From: Acidovorax sp. Leaf78 | Lineage (GTDB): Bacteria; Pseudomonadota; Gammaproteobacteria; Burkholderiales; Burkholderiaceae_C | Reading direction: 5' to 3' | Assembly (NCBI RefSeq): GCF_001422735.1 | Contig: NZ_LMLZ01000022.1 | Coordinates: forward strand, 1 to 64,000 | Length of the DNA: 64,000 nt | In this document: piece by piece, positions 1 to 8,699 of the stretch | How positions within the stretch are numbered: position 1 is the first letter of the stretch | Layout: each line of letters opens with the position of its first letter | Program-made: the position numbers and the translations under genes | Notes under the pieces: generated by a model | What the model was told of the DNA's origin: nothing | The model's input: only the letters and a program-made list of their open reading frames with translations | Database searches by the model: none

Positions 1-384
1 TCGGCGCTGAGGTGCGGCTCAGTTCCTTATCGACGCTCAGGGGCGGGGTGGGGGCTATCTTTGCCAGTCGGTCAAAGCCGATAGCCGGTACTCAGGCCCT
101 CCACCCCAACACCTCCACCATACAAGCCGGATCCACGGTGGCGCTGGCGTTGAGGGCGGGGGGTGATTGGTGGCGCGCCCTTTGTCAGCGGAGCGCCATT
201 CGCTACGCTCTGGCTGGGGTACCGGCGCTAGGGCACCTTCTGCGGGCGGGCTAACTGTGGTCTTGGGTGAGCTGGGTCGGAGGCTACTGGATGGAGGCGG
301 CGGCGCACCCCTCATGAAAATACTCAGCTTCTAAGCCAAAACACCCTCTACCGCTTTTCTATAAAGCGCCAGTAGCTAGATATT
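1..384. other. No confident gene; hairpin and a dispersed-repeat copy
   Basis: I see no convincing coding region here. Short open frames exist on both strands but have no recognisable protein features. An imperfect hairpin lies at 53-86 (GGCTATC ... GATAGCC, with TTTG/CAAA inside). Positions about 345-392 hold a copy of the dispersed GCTAT-N7 element, which runs into the 3' end of mtnN. Confidence 0.5.
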
Positions 385-1128
385 TCATAGCAACTGCAAC
401 AACTTGCCGACGATGCCCTCTGCGTACCGGCTCGCCACGGTTTGGATGAACTGGGGGAAGTCGACGTGGGCGGTGTCGTCGGCGCGGTCGGAGATGGTGC
501 GCATGGCGGCGAAGGGCACGTTGTAGTCCAGGCAGACCTGGGCCACGGCGGCGCCTTCCATTTCGACGGCGAGGACCTGGTGGCCGGCGGCGCGCAGGGC
601 GTCGCGCAGGCGCTGCGACTCCTGGGCGCTGGAGACGAAGCGGTCGCCGCTGGCGATCAGGCCCTGGTGCACGCTGCGGACCTCGGATTGCGAAGAAAAA
701 TGGCCGCTACCGCCCATCAGGCAATCGCGAGCAGCTATCAAAAGCAGAGCAGACAATGGTGCATCGCACTCCAGCACCGCGCGTGCATAGCCGGGCAGCT
801 CCCAGCGCGGGAACAACGGGGATGCGTCCATGTCGTGCTGCAGGTAGCTCTGCGCCACCACCACGTCGCCCACGTTCACGCCGTCACCCAGGCCGCCCGC
901 CACGCCGGTGAACACGATGCGCGCGACGCCGAAGTGCTCGATGAGCGCCGTGGCCGTGGTGGCCGCCGCCACCTTGCCGATGCCCGAGAGCGCCAGCACG
1001 ACAGACCGCCCGTGCAGTTCACCGCGCCAGAACGCGCGGCCAGCGTGGGTGATGCGCTGGGGACGCTCGAGCGCGTGGACCAGGCCGGCCTGTTCTTCGG
1101 GGAGGGCGCTGAGGATGGCGGTGGTCAT
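385..1128 (-). CDS. mtnN: 5'-methylthioadenosine/S-adenosylhomocysteine nucleosidase
   Basis: Hydrolyses the N-glycosidic bond of methylthioadenosine and S-adenosylhomocysteine in the cytosol, part of methionine salvage and the activated methyl cycle. The 247-residue protein starts MTTAILSALPEEQAGL, has the FTGVAGGLGDGVNVGDVVVA nucleoside-phosphorylase stretch, the VEMEGAAVAQVC substrate motif and the RTISDRADD stretch with the catalytic Asp. Family members are usually about 230 residues. The extra length lies in a mid-protein segment (LLLIAARDCLMGGSGHFS) that coincides with a copy of the dispersed repeat at about 696-747, and the stop codon is also supplied by a repeat copy. Adenine release is known for the family; effect of the insert is unknown. 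Confidence 0.92.
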   Translation of the reverse strand: MTTAILSALPEEQAGLVHALERPQRITHAGRAFWRGELHGRSVVLALSGIGKVAAATTATALIEHFGVARIVFTGVAGGLGDGVNVGDVVVAQSYLQHDMDASPLFPRWELPGYARAVLECDAPLSALLLIAARDCLMGGSGHFSSQSEVRSVHQGLIASGDRFVSSAQESQRLRDALRAAGHQVLAVEMEGAAVAQVCLDYNVPFAAMRTISDRADDTAHVDFPQFIQTVASRYAEGIVGKLLQLL

Positions 1129-1182
1129 GCGGTGTGAGAAATGACAGAAGAACTCAAGAACGATGGACGGACGCCAGTGGCA

Positions 1183-1209
1183 CCCTAGCTGCCCTAGCTG
1201 CCCTAGCAG
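1183..1209. repeat. Three tandem 9-bp units (CCCTAGCTG)
   Basis: CCCTAGCTG occurs twice exactly and a third time as CCCTAGCAG, between the start of mtnN and the stop of the RCC1-like gene. It is a small microsatellite; no function is evident. Confidence 0.7.
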
Positions 1210-1269
1210 GCAGCACCGCCGGGAGCACGCGCGCCAAGGACGGCCGCTGGGGGCATGGAGACGGGACGA

Positions 1270-2637
1270 TTATCCCGCCGCACAGACCGCCAGGCTGTGG
1301 TGGCCGGCAGCGGCCATGGTGGTGACGGGATGCGGCAGCAGCGTGATCGGCGCCCAATCGCGCAGCACATCGGCCGCATGCTCCCCTTGCCCGAGCGCGC
1401 CGGACTCGACGCGGCCAAAACCGTGCACCCCGCCCGCTGCGTCCAGCGCGAAGCCATGGCGGTCGCCGAGGAAAAAGTCCACGAACAGGTCGAGGTCCGT
1501 TTGGCGGCGCGGCACGCGGGGCGGCTCTCCGACGCTGCCAGGGTACATGTCGCGCAGCCCCACGCCGCAAGCCCAGGTGGAGCCGTCGTCCAGCCGATAC
1601 ACGGCCACGCCATGGCCCACCCAGACGCTGCGCACGGGGCCCGGCAACCCACCCACGGGCACAGGTGCCATCACCCGCCAGGTGTTCTTGCGCAGGGCTT
1701 CAAAACCAAGCCCGCTTTCGGTAGAGCCCCAGCCGAACACCCGACCATCGGTCAGAACCGCCAGGGCGGCAAAGCCCAGCGCGTGGATGGAGCGCACCGG
1801 CGCCAGCCCGGTGATGGGCGCAGGCACCGGGTCCGTGCGCCGCTTTCCCTGGCCCAACTCGCCTTCGTATCCATTGCCCCAAGACCACACCACACCCTGC
1901 GCATCCAGCGCATACACGGCGTCGCCTGTGGGGTGTGCGACTATGGCCAGCACCGGCGGCAAGCCAGCCACCTGCACCGGCGTTGGTGCCGGCTCTGGCA
2001 GCGCCAGGCCCTTGGGCACAGGAGTGCCCATGCGCCCGCCAGCGCCCCAGGCCCAGACGGCACCGTTGTCGTCCAGGGCAAAACCGTTGTCACTGCCCAT
2101 TGCGATTTGGCGCACCGGCGGCAAGCCGGAGAGCAGCCCGGGAGTGCACACGCCCTCCATCACGGGCACAGGCGAGATGTGGACTGGAATGCTGGCCAGG
2201 AAGGCCTGCAGCTCCGCGTCGAACGCAGCGTCAGTGCCCTCGTCGGCGCCCCCGTCGGCACCCTCTTCCGCGCTCTCACAGTGCTCTTGTGCCGGTGTGA
2301 GGGTCAAGCCCGGCGTGTTGGGCGGGTTGCCTGCGGGGGCGATGCCGGGGTGGCCCCTGTCACGCAGCGCGGTGGGGAGCCAGTGGGCTTTCTCGTCCGC
2401 CGGGCGACCGCGGCCCAGCATGCCGCCCGTGTTCCAACCCCAACTCCAGACGCGACACTGCCCATCCAGCGCCAGCACGGCGGATGCGTTGGCGCACACG
2501 GACCGCACCTGGGGCACGCCGGGCACGGGCTGGGGCGTCCACTGGTCAGGGCCCGGGCCGCACCCCATCTGCCCGAGATGGTTGGCACCCCAGGCCCACA
2601 GCGTGCCGGGCTGCGCCGCGGGGACCGGGACGGTCAC
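1270..2637 (-). CDS. RCC1-repeat (beta-propeller) protein
   Basis: A 455-residue protein made of repeated units of the RCC1 type: TLWAWGANHLGQMG near the N-terminus, then VWSWGWNTGGMLGRG, AVWAWGAGGRMG, VVWSWGNGYEGELGQG, RVFGWGSTESGLG and a final GVHGFGRVESGALGQG. Such repeats build a seven-bladed propeller used for protein binding; the partner here is unknown. An acidic insert (about residues 120-155, rich in E/D/A) interrupts the propeller. No signal peptide is visible. The chosen GTG start overlaps the fadD stop (GTGA), indicating translational coupling; longer upstream reading is the shadow of fadD. Bacterial RCC1 proteins are uncommon and poorly characterised, so no process is assigned. 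Confidence 0.8.
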   Translation of the reverse strand: MTVPVPAAQPGTLWAWGANHLGQMGCGPGPDQWTPQPVPGVPQVRSVCANASAVLALDGQCRVWSWGWNTGGMLGRGRPADEKAHWLPTALRDRGHPGIAPAGNPPNTPGLTLTPAQEHCESAEEGADGGADEGTDAAFDAELQAFLASIPVHISPVPVMEGVCTPGLLSGLPPVRQIAMGSDNGFALDDNGAVWAWGAGGRMGTPVPKGLALPEPAPTPVQVAGLPPVLAIVAHPTGDAVYALDAQGVVWSWGNGYEGELGQGKRRTDPVPAPITGLAPVRSIHALGFAALAVLTDGRVFGWGSTESGLGFEALRKNTWRVMAPVPVGGLPGPVRSVWVGHGVAVYRLDDGSTWACGVGLRDMYPGSVGEPPRVPRRQTDLDLFVDFFLGDRHGFALDAAGGVHGFGRVESGALGQGEHAADVLRDWAPITLLPHPVTTMAAAGHHSLAVCAAG

Positions 2638-4313
2638 TTCTTGTCGCGCAGCTCGCGTCGCAGGATCTTGCCCACGGGGGTCTTGGGCAGCTCGGTGCGG
2701 AACTCGATCACGCGGGGCTGCTTGTAGCCGGTGAGCTCGGCGCGGCAGAACTCCTTGACCTGGGCTTCGGTGAGCGTGGGGTCGCGCTTGACGATGACGA
2801 GCTTGACGGCTTCGCCGGTCTTCTCGTCGGGCACGCCCACCACCGCGCATTCGAGCACGCCGGGCATCTGCGCGACCACGTCCTCGACCTCGTTGGGGTA
2901 CACGTTGAAGCCCGAGACCAGCACCATGTCCTTCTTGCGGTCCACGACCTTGAAGTAGCCGCGGGCGTCCATCACGCCGATGTCGCCGGACTTGAAGTAG
3001 CCATCCTCGGTCATGACCTTGGCCGTCTCGTCCGGGCGCTGCCAGTAGCCGGCCATCACCTGCGGGCCCTTGATGGCGATCTCGCCGGGCTGGCCGAGCG
3101 TGGTGACCTCGCGGCCTTCGTCGTCCAGCAGCTTCATCCAGGTGCCGGGGATGGGCACGCCGATGGTGCCGGTGTACTCGGTGCTGGTGGTCGGGTTGCA
3201 GCTGGCCGATGGGCTGGTCTCCGACAGGCCGTAGCCTTCGCAGATGGGGCAGCCGGTCTTCTCCAGCCACAGCTTGGCCACGGCGCCCTGCACGGCCATG
3301 CCGCCGCCCACGGACACCTTGAGGTTCTTCCAGTTGACGGTGTTGAAGTCCGGGTGGTTGGCCAGGCCGTTGAACAGCGTGTTCACGGCCGGGAAGCTGT
3401 GGAACGTGTGCTTGGACAGCTCCTTGAGCACCGCGGGCAGGTCGCGTGGGTTCGGGATCAGGATGGTCTTGCCGCCCGTGCGCATGCTCAGCATCATGTT
3501 CACGGTGAACGCGAAGATGTGGTACAGCGGCAGCGCGCAGATGCTGGTGGGCTGCTCGCCGGCCGGCACCTTTTTCATGACCGGGTCGTTCCAGGCCTCG
3601 GACTGCAGCACGTTGGCGATCACGTTGCGCTGCAGCAGCACCGCGCCCTTGCTCACGCCCGTGGTGCCACCGGTGTACTGCAGCAGTGCGATGTCGTCGG
3701 GCTTGATGTCGGGCTTCTTCAGCGTGCCGCGCGTGCCCTGGGCCACCGCGTCATTGAAGCGCACGGCACCAGGCAGGTTGTAGGCGGGCACCATCTTCTT
3801 GACGTTGCGCACCACGTAGTTGACCAGCGCGCCCTTGAGCAGGCCCAGCTGGTCGCCCATGGCGCACAGCACCACGTGCTTGACGGGGGTGTTGGCAATG
3901 CAGTTCTGCAGCGTGGTCGCAAAGTTCTCGATGATGACGATGGCCTTGGAGCCGGAGTCCTTGAGCTGGTGCTCCAGCTCGCGCGGGGTGTACAGCGGGT
4001 TCACGTTGACCACCACGAAGCCGGCGCGCAGGATGGCCGCCACGGTGACGGGGTACTGCGGCACGTTGGGCATCATGATGGCCACACGGTCGCCCTTGAC
4101 CAGGCCCAGGCCCTGCAGGTAGGCCGCAAACGCGCTCGACAGAGAGTCGGTCTGGGCATAGGTCACGTCCTTGCCCATGAAGCTGTAGGCCACGCGGTCG
4201 GCGTACTTGGAGAACGCTTCGTCCATGAGCGCCACGAGGGACGGGTATTGCGAGGGGTCGATATCTGCAGGCACGCCTTGCGGATAGGCGGCCAGCCAGG
4301 GGCGGTCGGTCAT
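2634..4313 (-). CDS. fadD: Long-chain fatty acid--CoA ligase
   Basis: Activates fatty acids with ATP and CoA to acyl-CoA, feeding beta-oxidation. The 559-residue protein shows the AMP-binding signature LLQYTGGTTGVSKGAVL, the EGYGLSETSP motif, the GEIAIKGPQVMAGYW motif, the YFKSGDIGVMDARGYFKVVDRKKDM hinge region (with D and R that bind AMP and ribose) and the C-terminal lysine region PVGKILRR. The start at MTDRPWLAAYPQG is preceded by a GGAG-like site; the open frame extends further upstream without family similarity. Its stop codon overlaps the RCC1-like gene start. Exact chain-length preference cannot be read from sequence. Confidence 0.93.
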   Translation of the reverse strand: MTDRPWLAAYPQGVPADIDPSQYPSLVALMDEAFSKYADRVAYSFMGKDVTYAQTDSLSSAFAAYLQGLGLVKGDRVAIMMPNVPQYPVTVAAILRAGFVVVNVNPLYTPRELEHQLKDSGSKAIVIIENFATTLQNCIANTPVKHVVLCAMGDQLGLLKGALVNYVVRNVKKMVPAYNLPGAVRFNDAVAQGTRGTLKKPDIKPDDIALLQYTGGTTGVSKGAVLLQRNVIANVLQSEAWNDPVMKKVPAGEQPTSICALPLYHIFAFTVNMMLSMRTGGKTILIPNPRDLPAVLKELSKHTFHSFPAVNTLFNGLANHPDFNTVNWKNLKVSVGGGMAVQGAVAKLWLEKTGCPICEGYGLSETSPSASCNPTTSTEYTGTIGVPIPGTWMKLLDDEGREVTTLGQPGEIAIKGPQVMAGYWQRPDETAKVMTEDGYFKSGDIGVMDARGYFKVVDRKKDMVLVSGFNVYPNEVEDVVAQMPGVLECAVVGVPDEKTGEAVKLVIVKRDPTLTEAQVKEFCRAELTGYKQPRVIEFRTELPKTPVGKILRRELRDKK

Positions 4314-4466
4314 GGTGTCTGTCTCTCCAAACTCTTTTGAAACTGAATGCAATGAAACCCCGGCATTGTCCCTGCCGGTGCGGGTTTCGGGGGTGTGTGG
4401 TTTCCCTAGGCGCAAAGGGCTTTGCGGGTCGCCCTGCCGCCAGGGGCGCGGGAAACCGCGCGGGGT

Positions 4467-5891
4467 CTATTCGATGGCCTTGCCGATGTCCTCGACCACC
4501 TTCTTGGCGTCGCCAAAGACCATCATGGTCTTGTCCATGTAGAACAGTTCGTTGTCCAGGCCCGCGTAGCCCGCGGCCATGGAGCGCTTGTTCACGATCA
4601 CCGTCTTGGCCTTGTAGGCCTCCAGGATGGGCATGCCGTAGATGGGGCTGCCCTTGGTGTGCGCGGCGGGGTTCACCACGTCGTTGGCACCGAGGATGAT
4701 GGCCACGTCGGCCTGGCCGAACTCGCCGTTGATGTCTTCCATCTCGAACACCTGGTCGTAGGGCACCTCGGCCTCGGCCAGCAGCACGTTCATGTGGCCG
4801 GGCATGCGGCCCGCCACGGGGTGGATGGCGTACTTGACGGTGATGCCCTTTTCGGTGAGCTTGGCGGCCAGCTCCTTGACCGCATGCTGGGCGCGCGCCA
4901 CGGCCAGGCCGTAGCCGGGCACGATGACCACGGTCTCGGCATTGCCCAGCACGAAGGCCGCATCGTCCGAGCTGCCGGTCTTGACGGGCCGCTGCTCCTT
5001 GGCGCCCGAAGCGGCGCTTGTCGCCTCGCCGCCGAAGCCGCCCAGGATCACGTTGAAGAACGAGCGGTTCATGGCCTTGCACATGATGTAGCTCAGGATC
5101 GCACCCGAGCTGCCCACCAGCGACCCGGCAATGATCAGCATGCTGTTGTTGAGCGAAAAGCCGATGCCCGCCGCGGCCCAGCCCGAGTAGCTGTTGAGCA
5201 TGGACACCACCACCGGCATGTCGGCCCCGCCGATGGGAATGATGATGAGCACGCCCAGCACGAACGACAGCGCCAGCATGGCGAAGAAGGCCGTCCAGTT
5301 CTCGGTGAACATGAACACCAGGCCCAGCCCCACGGTGGCCAGACCCAGCACGAGGTTAAGCATGTGCTGGCCCGCGAACTGCACCGGCGCGCCCTGGAAC
5401 AGGCGGAACTTGTACTTGCCCGACAGCTTGCCGAACGCGATGACCGAGCCGCTGAACGTGATGGCACCGATGGCCGCGCCCAGGAACAGCTCGAGCCGGT
5501 TGCCCGCCGGGATGGGCTGGCCCTTGGCCACGATCTGGAACGCCCAGGGTTCGGCCACGGCCGCGACCGCGATGAACACGGCGGCCAGGCCGATCATGCT
5601 GTGCATGAAGGCCACGAGCTCGGGCATCTTGGTCATCTCGACCCGCTGGGCCATGAAGGCGCCTGCAGCGCCGCCCACCACCAGCGCCCCCAGCACGTAC
5701 ACCATGCCCTGGGCCTTGCCGCCCGACAGCTCGACGATGAGCGCAGCGGTGGTCAGGATGGCGATCGCCATGCCCGCCATGCCGAACGCATTGCCGCGGA
5801 TGGAGGTGGTGGGATGCGAGAGCCCCTTGAGCGCCTGGATGAAGCAGACGCTGGCCACCAGGTACAGCAGCGTGACGAGGTTCATGCTCAT
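4467..5891 (-). CDS. pntB: NAD(P) transhydrogenase subunit beta
   Basis: Beta subunit of the proton-translocating transhydrogenase, which passes hydride between NADH and NADP+ using the proton gradient. The 474-residue protein begins with hydrophobic segments (MSMNLVTLLYLVASVCFI), continues with about eight membrane helices to residue 290, then a soluble NADP(H)-binding domain III with VVIVPGYGLAVARAQH, HPVAGRMPGHMNVLLAEA and the C-terminal GDAKKVVEDIGKAIE. It overlaps the preceding pntAB by four bases (ATGA), so the two are probably translated together. It closes the five-gene pnt operon. Confidence 0.95.
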   Translation of the reverse strand: MSMNLVTLLYLVASVCFIQALKGLSHPTTSIRGNAFGMAGMAIAILTTAALIVELSGGKAQGMVYVLGALVVGGAAGAFMAQRVEMTKMPELVAFMHSMIGLAAVFIAVAAVAEPWAFQIVAKGQPIPAGNRLELFLGAAIGAITFSGSVIAFGKLSGKYKFRLFQGAPVQFAGQHMLNLVLGLATVGLGLVFMFTENWTAFFAMLALSFVLGVLIIIPIGGADMPVVVSMLNSYSGWAAAGIGFSLNNSMLIIAGSLVGSSGAILSYIMCKAMNRSFFNVILGGFGGEATSAASGAKEQRPVKTGSSDDAAFVLGNAETVVIVPGYGLAVARAQHAVKELAAKLTEKGITVKYAIHPVAGRMPGHMNVLLAEAEVPYDQVFEMEDINGEFGQADVAIILGANDVVNPAAHTKGSPIYGMPILEAYKAKTVIVNKRSMAAGYAGLDNELFYMDKTMMVFGDAKKVVEDIGKAIE

Positions 5892-6217
5892 GCCTGGCCT
5901 CCTTCAGCCTTGGGGGCAGCAACCTTCTTTTCTTTTTTCTTGAACATCTCCAGCATGCGCCGCGTGACGAGGAAGCCCCCGAATACGTTGACCGCCGCCA
6001 GCGCCACCGCCAGCACCCCCATGCTCTTGCCCAGCGTGGTCTCGGTGAGCGCGGCGGCCAGCATGGCCCCCACGATCACGATGGCCGAGATGGCGTTCGT
6101 CACCGCCATCAGCGGCGTGTGCAACGCGGGCGTCACCGTCCAGACCACGTGGTAGCCCACGTAGATGGCCAGCACGAAGATAATGAGGTTGATGAGGGTG
6201 GGCGAGACGGCGTCCAT
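5888..6217 (-). CDS. pntAB: NAD(P) transhydrogenase subunit alpha part 2 (membrane part)
   Basis: Small membrane component (109 residues) corresponding to the C-terminal membrane part of PntA in enteric bacteria. Helices at INLIIFVLAIYVGYHVVWTV, AISAIVIVGAMLAAAL and MGVLAVALAAVNVFGGFL; the tail is lysine rich (FKKKEKK). The start at MDAVSPTLINL was chosen because upstream residues are polar and unlike the family. Four-base overlap with pntB. It assembles with the soluble PntAA and PntB in the inner membrane. Confidence 0.92.
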   Translation of the reverse strand: MDAVSPTLINLIIFVLAIYVGYHVVWTVTPALHTPLMAVTNAISAIVIVGAMLAAALTETTLGKSMGVLAVALAAVNVFGGFLVTRRMLEMFKKKEKKVAAPKAEGGQA

Positions 6218-6242
6218 GGAGAGTCCTTCGTTCAGTGCGTTT

Positions 6243-6782
6243 TCAGGAAGACCAGGGGCCAGAAGACGCTTTCTTCTTGGCAAAGTAAGCATCCACCGCG
6301 TCGATGAGCTGCTGCTGTGCAGCGTTGGCGGGCGGCTCGATCTGTGCGGCCGCGCGCATCACGGCCTGCAGTGTCTGCACGTGGTAGTCGGTGAACTTGT
6401 CGGCGCTGCGTTCGAACAGCACCGGCAGCTCGCGCACCTCCAGAGCCCGGCTGCGCAGCAGATGCGCGCTGGCCACCCAGAGGTTGGCGGCATCCGATTC
6501 ACTGAGCTGCAGGTGTTCGCGCAGCAGGGCCTGTACGCCGGCCTTTTGCTGCACCGTGATCGCGCCGGTGGTCTGCACCGTGGCCAGGGCCATCACGGCG
6601 ACGACGTCCACCGGGTGGTCCAGCGCATACAGCGGCGGCGTCTGCACTTTCTTGCGCCAGGCGCGGCGGTGAAAAAAGGTCAACGGATTGAGCCAGCCCA
6701 CATCGATGCCGAAGCGGCGCAAGGCCTCCATCGCCATGGTGAACGTGATGACCAGGCCCAGAATCTGCAGAACGACACCCAT
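6243..6782 (-). CDS. Hypothetical protein with one N-terminal membrane helix, inside pnt operon
   Basis: A 179-residue protein of unknown function. It begins MGVVLQILGLVITFTMAMEALRRFG, a likely membrane anchor, followed by a soluble, mostly helical region (roughly residues 55-170) with acidic/hydrophobic heptads. The helical region is loosely reminiscent of TerB-type folds, but I cannot confirm this by sequence alone. It lies between the lipoprotein gene and pntAB in the same direction with short spacing, so it is probably co-transcribed with the transhydrogenase. The open frame extends upstream, but those residues are low-complexity and overlap no obvious ribosome site. Confidence 0.7.
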   Translation of the reverse strand: MGVVLQILGLVITFTMAMEALRRFGIDVGWLNPLTFFHRRAWRKKVQTPPLYALDHPVDVVAVMALATVQTTGAITVQQKAGVQALLREHLQLSESDAANLWVASAHLLRSRALEVRELPVLFERSADKFTDYHVQTLQAVMRAAAQIEPPANAAQQQLIDAVDAYFAKKKASSGPWSS

Positions 6783-6840
6783 GTTGAGAACTCCAGTCGG
6801 TGGGCGGTGGGAAGGCGGTAAGTGGGGGCTTGCTGCGTGC

Positions 6841-7587
6841 TCAGTTCGGCACGGCAAAGGGAAACGGCGGCACGGGGAAGAAGCCATCGGCCATGCCGGT
6901 GCTCACGCGAGCGGCCTCGGCCACCTTGTGGCTCCATTCCTGGGCCGGGTAGCCCGCGCGCAGGAACTCTTCGTTGTTGCTCGTCTTCGGCCGCAGCAGG
7001 CGCTGGTCGACCATCGCGTTGATCTCGACATACGAGCCGCCTTGCGTTGCAAAGCGGTAGTTCAGGTGCGAATACGGCTGCAGCGGCGTGGCCTTGTGCT
7101 CAGCCATCCAGCGCACCACACCAGGGTGGTTCTTGTCCATCCAGTCGGCATTGTTGGCCCACCGCTTGAAGCGCAGGCAGTCGATGCGCACGGGGCTGCC
7201 CTTGGCGGCGTCTTCCACGGTCATGCCTTGCTGCAGGGGGCAGCTGCCCGTCCAGAGCGTAGCGTCGCGCGGGATGTCCGTGCGGTTGGTCTGCACCAGC
7301 ATCACGGCCAGCAGCTCACGGTTGGCGCCGCGCAGCGCCACAGCGCGCGTCTGCAGCGGAAACGCGCCGGGCAGCGGGTGCAGCGGGAAGGCCTCGTTCG
7401 TGGCGCCCAGGTCTTCCCACGCCACAGACGGCAGCACCACGCGCGTTCGGCCGGCGCTGTACTCGGTGGGGCCCGCGGGTATGGGTGCACAGCCGCTCAC
7501 GGCCAGCACGCCACAGGCGGCCAGCAGCCAGCCACTGCGGCGGGGCGTGGCGGACAACATCTCTTGCAAATTCTTCAGCAGGCTCAT
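6841..7587 (-). CDS. Predicted lipoprotein inside pnt operon
   Basis: A 248-residue exported lipoprotein of unknown function. The N-terminus has basic residues, a hydrophobic stretch (GWLLAACGVLAVSGC) and a lipobox ending in Cys at about residue 33. The mature part contains two cysteines in WTGSCPLQQG and DCLRFKRW, which could form a disulfide, and a conserved-looking SHLNYRFATQGGSYVEINAMVDQRL segment. The start overlaps the pntAA stop by four bases (ATGA), showing it belongs to the transhydrogenase operon. Its role may be unrelated to hydride transfer; no enzymatic motif is recognised. Confidence 0.75.
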   Translation of the reverse strand: MSLLKNLQEMLSATPRRSGWLLAACGVLAVSGCAPIPAGPTEYSAGRTRVVLPSVAWEDLGATNEAFPLHPLPGAFPLQTRAVALRGANRELLAVMLVQTNRTDIPRDATLWTGSCPLQQGMTVEDAAKGSPVRIDCLRFKRWANNADWMDKNHPGVVRWMAEHKATPLQPYSHLNYRFATQGGSYVEINAMVDQRLLRPKTSNNEEFLRAGYPAQEWSHKVAEAARVSTGMADGFFPVPPFPFAVPN

Positions 7588-8699
7588 GCGCGCTTTACCG
7601 TGCCCTCGTGTGCCATGAGGCAGGCGGCAACAATGTCGTCCTGCAAGTCCATGTGCAGAGCACCTTCCTTGTTGATGATGAGTTTGAGAAAGTCGAGCAC
7701 GTTGCGCGCATAGAGCGCGGACGCATCGGCGGCGACGAGCGCCGGCAGATTCGTCTCGCCCACCAGCGTGACGCCGTGCTTGACCACTGTCTGGCCCGCT
7801 TCGGTGAGCGGGCAGTTGCCGCCCTGGGGGGCGGCCAAATCGACGATGACAGAACCGGCCTTCATCGACCGGACCATGTCTTCGGTCACCAGGACCGGCG
7901 CGGCGCGGCCGGGGATCAGCGCCGTGGTGATGACCACATCGGCCTGGGCCACGCGCTTGGCCACCTCGGCCTTCTGGCGGTCAAGCCAGCTTTGCGGCAT
8001 GGGCCGCGCATAGCCGCCCACACCCTCGGCCGCGTCTTTTTCTTCCTGCGTCTCGTAGGGCACGTCGATGAACTTGGCGCCCAGCGATTCGACCTGTTCC
8101 TTCACGCTGGGGCGAACGTCCGATGCCTCGATGACAGCCCCCAACCGCTTGGCGGTGGCGATCGCCTGCAAGCCCGCCACGCCCACGCCCAGGATCACGA
8201 CACGCGCGGCCTTGACGGTGCCAGCCGCGGTCATGAGCATGGGGAAGAAGCGCTGGTAGCGGTCGGCCGCAATGATCACGGCCTTGTAGCCGGCGATGTT
8301 GGCCTGGGAGGACAACACGTCCATGCTTTGCGCCCGGGTGGTGCGCGGTGCGGCCTCCAGGGCGTAGGCGGTGACGCCCGCGCTGGCCAGCCGCTGCAGG
8401 CCCGCGGCGTCGAAGGGGTTGAGCATGCCCACCACGGTGGCGCCCGCACGCAGGCGGGGAGCTTCGGCGTCCGAGGGGGTGCGCACCTTGAGCACCAGGT
8501 CGGCGCCCCAGGCGCCAGCCGCGTCGGAGATTTCAGCGCCGGCGGCTTCGTAGGCGGCGTCCGTGACGCTGGCGGCCACACCCGCACCCGACTCGATGCG
8601 CAGGGTGTGGCCCTGCGCCTTCAGCTTCTTGACCGTCTCGGGCGTCACGGCGACCCGGGTCTCTCCTGCCATCGATTCCGCAGGCACACCAATCAGCAT
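7584..8699 (-). CDS. pntAA: NAD(P) transhydrogenase subunit alpha part 1 (NAD-binding)
   Basis: Soluble NAD(H)-binding domain I of the transhydrogenase, 371 residues. It starts MLIGVPAESMAGETRVAVTPE, the alanine dehydrogenase/PNT N-terminal signature, and carries the Rossmann motif VVILGVGVAGLQAIATAKRLGAVIEASDVR around residue 170. The family RPxxKEQVESLGAKF segment follows. First gene of the operon; the promoter should lie in 8700-8900. It overlaps the lipoprotein gene by four bases. Confidence 0.95.
   Translation of the reverse strand: MLIGVPAESMAGETRVAVTPETVKKLKAQGHTLRIESGAGVAASVTDAAYEAAGAEISDAAGAWGADLVLKVRTPSDAEAPRLRAGATVVGMLNPFDAAGLQRLASAGVTAYALEAAPRTTRAQSMDVLSSQANIAGYKAVIIAADRYQRFFPMLMTAAGTVKAARVVILGVGVAGLQAIATAKRLGAVIEASDVRPSVKEQVESLGAKFIDVPYETQEEKDAAEGVGGYARPMPQSWLDRQKAEVAKRVAQADVVITTALIPGRAAPVLVTEDMVRSMKAGSVIVDLAAPQGGNCPLTEAGQTVVKHGVTLVGETNLPALVAADASALYARNVLDFLKLIINKEGALHMDLQDDIVAACLMAHEGTVKRA

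Noticed and set aside
2484-4340. 618-codon plus-strand frame opposite fadD
   Set aside because: Antisense shadow of fadD; His/Val/Gly-rich composition without motifs.
4422-6155. 577-codon plus-strand frame opposite pntB
   Set aside because: Antisense shadow of pntB and pntAB; no domain.
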